64,000 nt of DNA from Candidatus Binataceae bacterium (GTDB lineage: Bacteria; Desulfobacterota; Binatia; Binatales; Binataceae): NCBI GenBank assembly GCA_035508495.1, contig DATJMX010000057.1, positions 62,001 to 126,000 of the forward strand, in the 5' to 3' direction. Position numbers and translations under genes: made by a program. Below are positions 33,970 to 42,614 of the stretch, piece by piece. Each line of letters begins with the position of its first letter. Within the stretch, counting starts at the first letter, position 1. The notes under the pieces were generated by a model, which worked only from the letters and a program-made list of their open reading frames with translations, searched no databases and was not told where the DNA came from.

Positions 33970-34746
33970 ATGAGCGAGCGCAACCTCATCATCGACGAAG
34001 AATCGGGCATCGTCACGATCACGATGAACCGGCCCGAGAAGCGCAACGCACTCTCGGTCGCGATGATGTCCGAGCTGATGGCGGAGCTGAAAGCGATCGG
34101 TGCGCGCAAAGACGCGCGCGCCCTGATAATTGCAGCGAACGGCCCCGCATGGTGCGCCGGTCACGATCTCTCGGAGCTGCACGCCCGCGATCTCGCATTC
34201 TATCGCCACGAATTCGATCTCTGCGCGCAACTGATGCAGACGGTGCAGGCGATTCCACAACCAGTCATCGCGCAAGTCCACGCAATCGCCACCGCGGCGG
34301 GATGCCAGCTCGCCGCAACCTGCGATCTCGTCGTCGCCAGCGAGAGCGCGAGATTCGCCACGCCCGGCGTGAAAATCGGCCTCTTCTGCTCGACCCCGAT
34401 GGTCGCGCTCTCCCGCGCAATCGGCCGCAAACGCGCCATAGAGATGCTGCTGACCGGCATCCCAATCGACGCCCACACCGCATCGGAGTGGGGCCTCGTC
34501 AATCGAGTAGTAAAAGACGCCGACCTGAGATCCGAAACGCGGAAACTCGCCCAACAAATCGCCGACGCCAGCGCTCTGACAATCGGCATCGGCAAACAAG
34601 CCTTCTACGCCCAAATCGACCTCGACCAGCAAAAAGCCTACGACTACACCAAGGAAGTAATGAGCCTGAACGCGATGGCCTCGGACGCCCAGGAAGGCAT
34701 CTGCGCCTTTTTAGAAAAACGCCAGCCCTCCTGGACCGGAAAGTGA
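33970..34746 (+). CDS. enoyl-CoA hydratase/isomerase family protein
   Basis: 258 residues with the crotonase fold. The ATG at 33970 has GGAGG eight bases upstream. TITMNRPEKRNALSVAMMSEL is the N-terminal block, NGPAWCAGHDLSEL the oxyanion loop, and AIATAAGCQLAATCDLVVASESARFATPGVKIGLFC the second CoA/oxyanion block. The usual catalytic Glu of hydratases at the GG.E position is replaced (AAGCQL), as in ECHDC3-like members, so isomerase or other acyl-CoA chemistry is possible. It precedes the McrBC-type locus by 9 bp. Confidence 0.88.
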   Translation: MSERNLIIDEESGIVTITMNRPEKRNALSVAMMSELMAELKAIGARKDARALIIAANGPAWCAGHDLSELHARDLAFYRHEFDLCAQLMQTVQAIPQPVIAQVHAIATAAGCQLAATCDLVVASESARFATPGVKIGLFCSTPMVALSRAIGRKRAIEMLLTGIPIDAHTASEWGLVNRVVKDADLRSETRKLAQQIADASALTIGIGKQAFYAQIDLDQQKAYDYTKEVMSLNAMASDAQEGICAFLEKRQPSWTGK

Positions 34747-34755
34747 GAATTGAGA

Positions 34756-36243
34756 ATGTGGGGGGATAAATTACTCGATCTTATTTTCGAGCAGAACTAC
34801 TCCAAGGACTGGCCTGAAAAAGCCGAGCAAGGTTGGAACGCGCTGTTTGGTTCGCCGAATGGCCGCTACCCAGCCAACACTAAAGAAAGCAAGTTTCAAA
34901 TCAGGAATCCAAGAGCGCCGGAAAATTCGGATTTCGCTCCCTTTGTTGCCTTTATAAATCCGCAAAACCCGAAATCGGGGGCGTATGGCGGGATGTCCGT
35001 CGCGATCTTTCCCGGTGTCGATCGCTCCGCGCTAATTACGTTCGTTGTTGGCACTAACGGGCTCGCGCCAGACGAGGTGATTCTCGGTCGCCCAGGGCAT
35101 TCGCGGAAGGTCAGGGCTATCTGCGACTGGCTAAATGCTGAATTCGGAAAGGGCAAGCGCGTCGCTTGGGCGAAATATGATCCAACGCGGACTGAACAAC
35201 AATTGCCGAAGGAGGTGCGTGGCGATTTTCCGAAATACAATCAGACTCTGGAGAAATATGGATCTTTCATTTACGGAATGTTCGCGGCATTCGACGACCG
35301 CCGCTCGACCCTCGATGGGCTCACTGCTTTTCTGGATTTGATGTTCGATGAGCGAGGCATCACACCACTAGGGCCGCACTTATCTGAAGCGGAGCAGATT
35401 CAGACGCAGTGGTTCCGATACCTCATGCCACGCGAAAACGAAGTGAGTATCACTCAACTGCTGAAGGAGCGGCGTTACGTGCTAATCGAAGGGCCGCCTG
35501 GTACAGGAAAGACCAAACTCGCGCGAGATTTGATTTCGTCTCGATACAAAGGCGAGGGCACCACAATACAGTTTCACGCCAATACTACTTACGAGAACTT
35601 CATTGGTGGTCTCGCGCCGGAGTCGTCTAACAGAGACCTTGGACTCAGCTTCAAACCCAAAGCGGGCTATTTAATGGAAGCGGCTGAGAAAGCGTCCAAA
35701 CTCAGTGGAGGCGCTAAATACCTATTGCATATCGACGAGATAAATCGTGCCGATATGGCAAAGGTTTTGGGCGAAGCAATCTATCTACTTGAAGCGGACG
35801 AGAAGGAACCGCGGACGTTGAACTTACCATTTGACTTTGAAGGGATCGGAAAACAATTCAAGCTCCCCGAAAATCTTCATATCATCGGTACAATGAACAC
35901 TGCCGATCGCAGTCTTGCGGTTATCGATGTAGCCATCAGGCGTCGATTCGCGTTCGCGAAACTCTGGCCGCAAATGGAGATAGTCGAGAAGCTCGGATGC
36001 GATCTGACGCGCCAGGCGTTTCGGATGCTGCTCGGAATCTTCGTCGAACACGCCACCGACGAATCGCTTTCTCTTGTTCCGGGCCATTCTTATTTTCTCG
36101 AAGCGGACGAAGAGCGCGCAAAGCGCCGTCTGCGTACGACTTTGGTTCCGCTGCTCGAAGATTATTTGGCGCAGGGCTATGTTGCGCCGTTCTCGGAAGA
36201 GATTCGATCATACCTTCAATGGCTCGCAACCGCGTGCGCATAA
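34756..36243 (+). CDS. mcrB: McrB-like AAA+ GTPase/ATPase of a type IV restriction system
   Basis: 495 residues. The N-terminal ~200 residues form a DUF3578-like target-sensing domain (GGMSVAIFPGVDRSALITFVVGTNGL). The AAA+ domain has Walker A GPPGTGKTKL (near residue 246), HIDEINRADMAKVLGEAIYLLE as Walker B, and IIGTMNTADRSLAVIDVAIRRRF, which contains the MNTADRS motif that marks McrB. McrB loads on modified cytosine DNA and drives the McrC nuclease. An in-frame TTG two codons earlier is an alternative start. Its stop codon abuts the mcrC-like gene. The latter is broken, so the system may be inactive. Base composition is less GC-skewed than in neighbours, consistent with transfer. Confidence 0.9.
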   Translation: MWGDKLLDLIFEQNYSKDWPEKAEQGWNALFGSPNGRYPANTKESKFQIRNPRAPENSDFAPFVAFINPQNPKSGAYGGMSVAIFPGVDRSALITFVVGTNGLAPDEVILGRPGHSRKVRAICDWLNAEFGKGKRVAWAKYDPTRTEQQLPKEVRGDFPKYNQTLEKYGSFIYGMFAAFDDRRSTLDGLTAFLDLMFDERGITPLGPHLSEAEQIQTQWFRYLMPRENEVSITQLLKERRYVLIEGPPGTGKTKLARDLISSRYKGEGTTIQFHANTTYENFIGGLAPESSNRDLGLSFKPKAGYLMEAAEKASKLSGGAKYLLHIDEINRADMAKVLGEAIYLLEADEKEPRTLNLPFDFEGIGKQFKLPENLHIIGTMNTADRSLAVIDVAIRRRFAFAKLWPQMEIVEKLGCDLTRQAFRMLLGIFVEHATDESLSLVPGHSYFLEADEERAKRRLRTTLVPLLEDYLAQGYVAPFSEEIRSYLQWLATACA

Positions 36244-37658
36244 ATGGCCGCTGCCAAAAAAGTCCAGTTGCGATTGCCTATTCCCCGTAGGGCATATAAG
36301 GCGCAGAGCGGGATCATCGAGACACTCGATTCGACCAGCGCTCAAATACCGAGCGGCTTTCTGGCCTCCGGACAGCAGCCGCGCGATCCCAATTCTCAGT
36401 TGGCTCGATTGGCGCAGCAATTTGCCACACAGAATCGCGCCCGCCTGAGGTTGCTCAATGCCGAGCTACAGACCACCTACGACGGAACCTCAGTTCACCT
36501 GCAAGTAACCACGCATTCAGAAATCGGCGCGGTCTCGCTCGTTTCGCCAACGACCGGACGCAGCGAGTATGGATTAGTTATCAAACCACGATTTGGATGG
36601 CCGGGCATCGGGCCGATCCTCGGGGCGAGCGGATGGAGAGTCGCGCCTTCCCCATTAGGCACTCCGTCGCTTCCGCGGTCAGAACGCAAAATACCACCGT
36701 GGGTATTGGCCGCAATCGTGATCTTCCGAATGCGAGCGCTGGTGCAGAACCTTGATCGCAAATTCGAGATGACCTCGGGTGAACGCCGCGCGCCACGAGG
36801 CTCAGTGGCATGGGAAGAATACGCGCGCCGCAAAATGTCTTGTGCGCGGCTGCTGGAAGTCCCCTGTCGTTTCCCAGACCTGCGCGAGGACCGCGAGCTG
36901 AAGGGCGCGATTCGCTTTACGCTCGAAAGACAACTCGGAAGTCTTGAGGGTCAACGCACCGCGGGCGCGTTCGTGCTCGATCTGATCGTGCTTTGCCAGC
37001 AGTTGCTGAACCGAGTTCGAGATTCGCCAGCGATGCCGCCGCGCGCGGCGACTGTCGCGACGTGGATGCGCGGCAGTTTGCGAACTGAGATTTTCAGGCG
37101 CGGCGTGGAAGCAATTGAGTGGACCGTCGACGAGCGCGGCCTTGCCGGCCTAAGCGACCTCCAGGGATTGCCTTGGGTAATGTCGATGGAGTCCTTTTTC
37201 GAGGCTTGGGTCGAAACAATCATGGCTCGCGTCGCGCACTCGGTTGGAGTCCGCCTTATCTCGGCTCCCAGAAATCGCTCATCCCCGACGTAACACTTGA
37301 GCGCGAGGACCTCACCGTGATTGTGGACGCGAAGTACAAGGACCATTGGGAAGAGATGCAGGATCGGCGCTGGACGAACCTCGACGAAGAACTGCGCGAA
37401 CGTCATCGTGATGATCTGCTCCAAGTCCTAGCCTACTCAACGATCGCACGTACACGGCGAGTCGTTGTCTGTCTGGCCTATCCGTGTCGCGAAGACACGT
37501 GGGAGTCGCTGCGAGAAACCGGCAGACTCTTCCATCGCGCATCGGTTCCTGCGGGAGACCGCCAAATTGAGTTGCTGCTCACGGCGTTCCCGTTATCGAC
37601 TCGTGTGTTGGACGATGTTGTGAAAGAGGCCTCGAAACAGATTGCAACCACGAATTAG
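36244..37658 (+). pseudogene. McrC-like nuclease subunit, split by a frame break
   Basis: The first frame (36244 to 37293) codes the McrC-like N-terminal and middle parts, ending in GLAGLSDLQGLPWVMSMESFFEAWVETIMARVAHSVG, after which the frame turns to nonsense. The continuation lies in another frame, WSPPYLGSQKSLIPDVTLE followed by VIVDAKYKDHWEEM, which is the PD-(D/E)xK nuclease core, and runs to 37658. Relatives carry about 10-15 extra residues between these two blocks, so a short deletion that also changed frame near 37230-37255 is the simplest explanation. No slippery heptamer is visible there. The separated nuclease core has no obvious start, so the system is likely dead unless this is a sequence error. 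Confidence 0.75.
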
Positions 37659-37667
37659 GATAAAACG

Positions 37668-37889
37668 ATGCGAACACTCCAGCCGTCAGCAAGAAAATGG
37701 CCTCAACCAAAGCGCGCTTCCGAGAAGCTGGTCCTCGCGGCGAGGTATCAGGCACTGTCCGTTCTGATCGATTTGCCTTGGCGTGAGCGCGCAAAGGCTG
37801 TGCGGATGTTGATCGATTATCTAGAACCTGTGGTTGGAACTATGGAAAGGGCGGCAGAGCTAAACAAGCCTTTCTTTCCGCCGCAATGA
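37668..37889 (+). CDS. small hypothetical protein downstream of the mcrC remnant
   Basis: 73 residues, starting MRTLQPSARKWPQPKRASEKLVLAARYQALSVLIDLPWRERAKAVRMLIDYLEPVV. It is basic at the N-terminus and helical afterwards. It follows the mcrC-like fragment by 9 bp and is read the same way, as part of the restriction island. No family recognised; it could be chance coding. Confidence 0.45.
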   Translation: MRTLQPSARKWPQPKRASEKLVLAARYQALSVLIDLPWRERAKAVRMLIDYLEPVVGTMERAAELNKPFFPPQ

Positions 37890-38018
37890 CATCCATGGTT
37901 GGAACCTCCGCGATGACATTCGCCATGACATATTGATTCCCTGTCTGCCTACCGATACTCTCAAGCATGGCGCACCTGAGAAATTGGAACGCGCGTAAAA
38001 TCTGAGTTGGCGAATTGT

Positions 38019-38047
38019 GCCCGCGGGATGACCGCGGGCTTTTTTTT
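38019..38047 (+). terminator. intrinsic terminator or attenuator in the guaB leader
   Basis: An 8-bp GC stem (GCCCGCGG, 38019-38026, with CCGCGGGC, 38032-38039) around GATGA is followed by eight T. It ends only 19 bp before the guaB ATG and directly abuts its ribosome site AAGGAGGT (38052-38059). It either ends the upstream transcript or attenuates guaB. Confidence 0.85.
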
Positions 38048-38065
38048 ACCCAAGGAGGTCCCATC

Positions 38066-39520
38066 ATGCCGCATCAGGAGCTTCGTGAAGCACTTACCTT
38101 CGATGACGTGCTCTTGCTGCCCCAGGCATCCGACATCCTGCCCTCGCAGTGCGATGTCTCGACCAACCTGACCCGCAACGTCCGCCTCAATATTCCGCTC
38201 GTCTCGAGCCCGATGGACACCGTCACCGAATCGCGCACCGCGATTGCGATCGCGCAGATGGGCGGGATGGGCTTTATCCATCGCAACCTTTCCGTCGAGC
38301 AGCAGGCCGCCGAAGTCGAGACCGTCAAGAAGTACGAAAGCGGTATGATCGTCGATCCGATCACCGTCGATCCCGAGCAGCGAATCGGCGACGTGTTCGC
38401 GATCATGGAGCGTTACCGAATTTCGGGATTGCCGGTCGTATCGAACGGCCGCCTGGTCGGGATTCTCACTAATCGCGACCTGCGGTTCGAGAAGCGCCTC
38501 GACAAGCAGGTGCGCGAGGTCATGACGACCAAGCTCATCACGGCCCGGCCGGGTATCTCGCTCGAAGAAGCCAAGGAGATGTTGCAGGCGCATCGGATCG
38601 AGAAGCTGCCGCTGGTCGATGATCAAAATCGGCTGCGCGGACTGATCACCGTCAAGGACATGGACAAGGCCATCCGTCATCCTTACGCGAGCAAGGACAG
38701 CATGGGCCGCTTGCGCGTGGGCGCCGCGGTAGGAGTCGGCGCCGATCGTGCCGAGCGCGTCGCGGCGCTCAGGCGCGCGGGTGTCGATGTGCTCATCGTC
38801 GATACCGCGCACGGTCATACGCGCAATGTGCTCGAGGCGATCAAGGCGACCAAGCAGGAATGCCCCGACATGGACGTGATCGCCGGCAATATCGCGACCT
38901 CCGAAGGCGCCAAGGCGCTGGCCGATGCGGGCGCGGACGGTCTGCGCGTCGGGATGGGTCCCGGATCGATCTGCACGACGCGCGTCGTGTCCGGCGTCGG
39001 CGTGCCGCAGGTCACCGCGATCATGGATGTCGTCGCGATCGCTGAGCCGCGCGGCATCCCCGTGATCGCCGACGGCGGAATCCGTTTCTCCGGCGATATC
39101 ACCAAGGCGCTCGCTGCGGGCGCAAATACGGTAATGATCGGATCGCTGTTCGCGGGTACCGAAGAAAGCCCGGGCGAAACGATTCTTTACCAGGGCCGCA
39201 CCTACAAGCTTTACCGCGGGATGGGCTCGCTCGGCGCGATGAGCGAGCGCACGCGCGATCGCTACGGCCAGCAGGAAGTGACCGACGGCAAGTACGTGCC
39301 CGAGGGAATCGAGGGCCGCGTCCCGCATCGCGGGTCGATCGCGAGCAACATCGAGCAGCTCGTCGGCGGCCTGCAGTCGGGCATGGGCTATATCGGCGCG
39401 CCGAGTCTGCCCGAGCTGCGCCGCCGCGCGAAATTCGTCCGCGTGAGCGACGCCGGGATGCGCGAGAGCCACGTCCACGACGTGTTCATCACCAAAGAGG
39501 CGCCGAACTATCGCCAGTAG
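38066..39520 (+). CDS. guaB: inosine-5'-monophosphate dehydrogenase
   Basis: 484 residues. The start ATG has the ribosome site AAGGAGGT. ALTFDDVLLLPQASDILPSQCDVSTNL opens the TIM barrel. Two CBS domains are inserted (about residues 90-210, ending VKDMDKAIRHP). The loop GMGPGSICTTR carries the catalytic Cys303, followed by GIRFSGDITKALAAGANTVMIGSLFAGTEESPGE, and the flap MGSLGAMSERTRDRYGQ. It oxidises IMP to XMP with NAD+ as the first committed step to GMP. A hairpin terminator lies in its leader. ddl follows after about 90 bp. Confidence 0.97.
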   Translation: MPHQELREALTFDDVLLLPQASDILPSQCDVSTNLTRNVRLNIPLVSSPMDTVTESRTAIAIAQMGGMGFIHRNLSVEQQAAEVETVKKYESGMIVDPITVDPEQRIGDVFAIMERYRISGLPVVSNGRLVGILTNRDLRFEKRLDKQVREVMTTKLITARPGISLEEAKEMLQAHRIEKLPLVDDQNRLRGLITVKDMDKAIRHPYASKDSMGRLRVGAAVGVGADRAERVAALRRAGVDVLIVDTAHGHTRNVLEAIKATKQECPDMDVIAGNIATSEGAKALADAGADGLRVGMGPGSICTTRVVSGVGVPQVTAIMDVVAIAEPRGIPVIADGGIRFSGDITKALAAGANTVMIGSLFAGTEESPGETILYQGRTYKLYRGMGSLGAMSERTRDRYGQQEVTDGKYVPEGIEGRVPHRGSIASNIEQLVGGLQSGMGYIGAPSLPELRRRAKFVRVSDAGMRESHVHDVFITKEAPNYRQ

Positions 39521-39611
39521 CACCGGGTGCTCGAACATCCGCGCTTGAAATGCGACAATCGTCGGCGCCGCGTGATGGTGGATGACGATGGAGGCGGCGC
39601 GGCTCTCGACT

Positions 39612-40769
39612 ATGGCGCATCAGAAGCGGCTTCGCGTTGGCGTCCTGTTCGGCGGGCGCTCCAGCGAGCATGAAATCTCACTTCGCTCCGCGCTGACGGT
39701 GATGTCGGCGATGGATCCTGAAAAGTACGAGCTCGTTCCGATCGGAATCGATCGCGCGGGCAAATGGTTTCTCGAGCGGGACGCGCTGAAGGTGCTGGCC
39801 GAGAAGACCGAGCATCTCGGCGCGCTCGATTCCGAGGGCACGCAGGTCACGCTGCTGCCGCACAGCCGAGAGCTCGTCCCCGCGCACACGAATGAGAAAT
39901 CGCTCGAGGTCGGCCGCCCTCAGCCGGGGCTCGGCCGCGCGCTCGATGTCGTATTTCCCGTTCTGCACGGCACGTATGGTGAAGATGGCACCGTGCAGGG
40001 ATTGCTCGAGCTCGCGGGCGTCGCTTATGTCGGCGCGGGCGTGCTCGGCTCCGCGATCGGAATCGACAAGGACGCGCAGAAGCGACTGCTGCGCGACGCC
40101 GGCGTTCCCGTCGTTCGCTATCACGCGATCACTCGCGCTGAGTACGCCGACAAGCCGTCACTCGCGGCCAAGTATGCGCGCGATCTCGGCTATCCCGTTT
40201 TCGTGAAGCCCAACTCACTTGGATCGAGCGTTGGCGTCAGCAAAGTGAAGCAGCAGAGCGAGCTCCAGGCCGCGCTCGACGATGCTTTCAAATACGATCG
40301 CAAGGCGCTCATCGAAGAATCATGCGTAGGACGCGAGATCGAGCTGTCAGTTCTCGGCAACGATCATCCCGAGGCCTCGCTGCCCGGCGAGATCATCATC
40401 AAGGGCAGCCACGACTTTTACAGCTACGAATCGAAGTATGTCGACGAGCACGGCTCGGCGACGATCATCCCCGCCGACTTGCCAAAAGCCGCGGTTAAGA
40501 AGTTCCAGACGATCGCGATCGCCGCGTTCAAGGCGCTCGACCTGCGCGGGATGGCGCGCGTCGACTTTCTCGCCACTCGCGATCTCAAGAAAATCTACAT
40601 CAACGAGGTCAACACGATCCCCGGCTTCACTTCGATCAGCATGTATCCCAAGCTGTGGGAGGTTTCGGGCCTGCCGCTGCCGAAGCTTATCGATCGGCTG
40701 ATCGAGCTTGCGATCGAAGAGCACGGCGAACGCGCCGCGCTCAGCGTCACCTATCATCGGCGCAAGTGA
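39612..40769 (+). CDS. ddl: D-alanine--D-alanine ligase
   Basis: 385 residues from MAHQKRLRVGVLFGGRSSEHEISLRSA, the conserved start of Ddl; an upstream in-frame ATG adds an unlikely 10 residues. ATP-grasp motifs follow: VFPVLHGTYGEDGTVQGLLEL, GVPVVRYHAIT, FVKPNSLGSSVGVSKV, IEESCVGREIELSVLGND and YINEVNTIPGFTSISMYPKLW. It makes the D-Ala-D-Ala dipeptide for peptidoglycan. Its stop overlaps the start of the RdgB-like gene (TGATG). It is not within a mur/ftsQAZ cluster here. Confidence 0.95.
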   Translation: MAHQKRLRVGVLFGGRSSEHEISLRSALTVMSAMDPEKYELVPIGIDRAGKWFLERDALKVLAEKTEHLGALDSEGTQVTLLPHSRELVPAHTNEKSLEVGRPQPGLGRALDVVFPVLHGTYGEDGTVQGLLELAGVAYVGAGVLGSAIGIDKDAQKRLLRDAGVPVVRYHAITRAEYADKPSLAAKYARDLGYPVFVKPNSLGSSVGVSKVKQQSELQAALDDAFKYDRKALIEESCVGREIELSVLGNDHPEASLPGEIIIKGSHDFYSYESKYVDEHGSATIIPADLPKAAVKKFQTIAIAAFKALDLRGMARVDFLATRDLKKIYINEVNTIPGFTSISMYPKLWEVSGLPLPKLIDRLIELAIEEHGERAALSVTYHRRK

Positions 40770-41392
40770 TGAAGCAGATTCTCGTCGCTACCACCAATCC
40801 CGCGAAGCTCGCGGAATATCGCTTGCTGCTCGGCGAGTTCGGCCTCGACGTGATTTCGCTGCGGACGCGCGGAATCTCCGAATCACCAGAAGAAACTGGC
40901 GCGACCTTCGAGGAGAACGCGCTCATTAAAGTGCGATTCTATTTCGAGCGCGCGAAGATGCCGACGATTGCCGACGACGGCGGCCTCGAAATCGACGCAC
41001 TGGGCGGCGAGCCCGGCGTGAAGTCGCATCGATGGCTCGGCGGCGATCGCGAGAACACCGACGACGAGCTGGTCGCCGAAGTGATGCGCCGGATGCAGGG
41101 CGTTCCCGCCGCGCAGCGTACGGCGCGGCTCCGCGCCGCCGCGGTCGTCAAGTACGAATTCGATGGAATCGTGCGCGAATCGATCGCCGAGGCCGCGATC
41201 GAAGGCGTGATCGCCGCGCGCGCCTGGCCGGTGATTCGGCCCGGCTTCCCCTACCGCGCCGTGCTGTTCCTGCCCGATCGCAATCTGTTCCTGGGCCAGC
41301 TCGGTGAGGCCGACGAGGCGCATATCAGCCAGCGCCGCGAGTCGCTTTTGCGCCTGCGCCCCGACCTCGAACGGATAGCCACAACGCCGTGA
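40769..41392 (+). CDS. rdgB: RdgB/HAM1-like non-canonical purine NTP pyrophosphatase
   Basis: 207 residues. KQILVATTNPAKLAEYRLLLGEFGLDVISL, ESPEETGATFEENALIKVRFYFE and PTIADDGGLEIDALGGEPGVKSHRWLG are the conserved blocks of the family, with T-T-N-x-x-K, FEENA and ADDxGLEVDAL. It removes ITP, XTP and dITP from the nucleotide pool. The C-terminal half is more divergent than usual (SHRWLGGDREN replaces SARYAG), so a shifted nucleobase preference is possible. It overlaps ddl by one base. Confidence 0.85.
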   Translation: MKQILVATTNPAKLAEYRLLLGEFGLDVISLRTRGISESPEETGATFEENALIKVRFYFERAKMPTIADDGGLEIDALGGEPGVKSHRWLGGDRENTDDELVAEVMRRMQGVPAAQRTARLRAAAVVKYEFDGIVRESIAEAAIEGVIAARAWPVIRPGFPYRAVLFLPDRNLFLGQLGEADEAHISQRRESLLRLRPDLERIATTP

Positions 41393-41438
41393 CGGCGCAT
41401 ATTATTTTGCAAATCGGCCAAGTAATATTTCTCCCACG

Positions 41439-42608
41439 GTGAAAGGAACGGCAAAGGGAAAATTAGTTGTTCTCCATCTCGCTGCACGCTACCCGTTCGC
41501 GGGCGTCGTGTGGCAACTGCTGCATCATTTAATTGGCTTCCGTCAGCTCGGCTTCGACGTTTACTACGTCGAGGACCATCGCGGTCACGTTTACGATCCC
41601 GACGCGATGTCGCTGGTCAACGATCCGACTAACAATCTCCGCCGGCTCGACGCGGTGCTAAGCCGCTATGGCTTCGCCGGTCGATGGTCGTTCCTGAATT
41701 CATATCGTGAAGAGTACGTCGGGATGCCGCGCGAGAAGTGCTTCGAGCTTCTGCGCGAGGCCGACGCCGTCATCAACCTGTGCGGCGCGACCGAGCCGCG
41801 CGAGGAGCACGAGAAGAGCCGCTGCCTGGTTTATCTCGAGAGCGATCCCGGGGTGTTCCAGCTCGAGCTCAAGCGCAAAATTCCGACCGCGATCCAGTTC
41901 GCGCGCCAGCACCAGCTCTTCTTCACGTACGCGCAGAATATCGGCGCGGCCGATTGCGTGCTGCCGGCCGCGGGAATCGATTGGCATGGCACGCGGCCGC
42001 CGGTGCTGCTCGATGAATGGCATCCGGGCATTGGTCCGGCGGAGCCCGCTAAGTTCACCACCGTCGGTACCTGGCGCAACAACGGCAGCGATATGGAAAT
42101 CGCGGGACAGACCTACTACTGGTCCAAGCACGTGAACTTCTGCAAGATGCTCGACGTTGCCAAACGCGCCGGCCAGCCGATCGAGCTCGCAACCGATCTC
42201 AACTCGGGTCCCGACTATGAAACGGCGCTGGCCGGCGGCTTCAGCTTCTCGCCGGTCGTGCCGATGTCGCTCGATATCGATACCTATCGCAACTTCATCA
42301 GCTCGTCGCGCGGCGAGTTCACGGTCGCCAAGGACATTTATGTGCGGCCGCGCACGGGATGGTTCAGCGATCGCACGGTTTGCTATCTCGCGGCGGGACG
42401 CCCCGTCGTAACGCAGCGCACGGGCTTCGAGAAATTCGTGCCCGAAGGCGCAGGTCTGCTCGGCTTTGACGATTCCACCGAGGCGGTCGAAGCCATCAAG
42501 AAAATCAACTCGGACTATGCGCGCCATGCGCGCGCCGCACGCGAAATCGCCGCTGAATATTTCGACGCGCAAAAATTGCTTAGCCAAATCGCGGACACTA
42601 TCGGATAA
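41439..42608 (+). CDS. GT-B-like glycosyltransferase family protein
   Basis: 389 residues from GTG. The N-terminal half opens LVVLHLAARYPFAGVVWQLLHHLIGFRQLGFDVYYVEDH, like the acceptor domain of GT-B enzymes. The C-terminal half has VCYLAAGRPVVTQRTGFEKFVPEGAGLLGFDDSTEAVEAIKKI, which matches the donor-binding helix and loop region (GRPVV..TG, then E..EAV). Function by family only: transfer of a sugar from a nucleotide donor. It has no signal peptide and would act in the cytoplasm. It is followed 6 bp later by an MscS gene. Confidence 0.75.
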   Translation: MKGTAKGKLVVLHLAARYPFAGVVWQLLHHLIGFRQLGFDVYYVEDHRGHVYDPDAMSLVNDPTNNLRRLDAVLSRYGFAGRWSFLNSYREEYVGMPREKCFELLREADAVINLCGATEPREEHEKSRCLVYLESDPGVFQLELKRKIPTAIQFARQHQLFFTYAQNIGAADCVLPAAGIDWHGTRPPVLLDEWHPGIGPAEPAKFTTVGTWRNNGSDMEIAGQTYYWSKHVNFCKMLDVAKRAGQPIELATDLNSGPDYETALAGGFSFSPVVPMSLDIDTYRNFISSSRGEFTVAKDIYVRPRTGWFSDRTVCYLAAGRPVVTQRTGFEKFVPEGAGLLGFDDSTEAVEAIKKINSDYARHARAAREIAAEYFDAQKLLSQIADTIG

Positions 42609-42614
42609 AGCATC

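Noticed and set aside
37930..37960. Promoter TTGATT with GATACT for guaB
   Set aside because: Spacing of 15 bp and poor -10; too uncertain to list.
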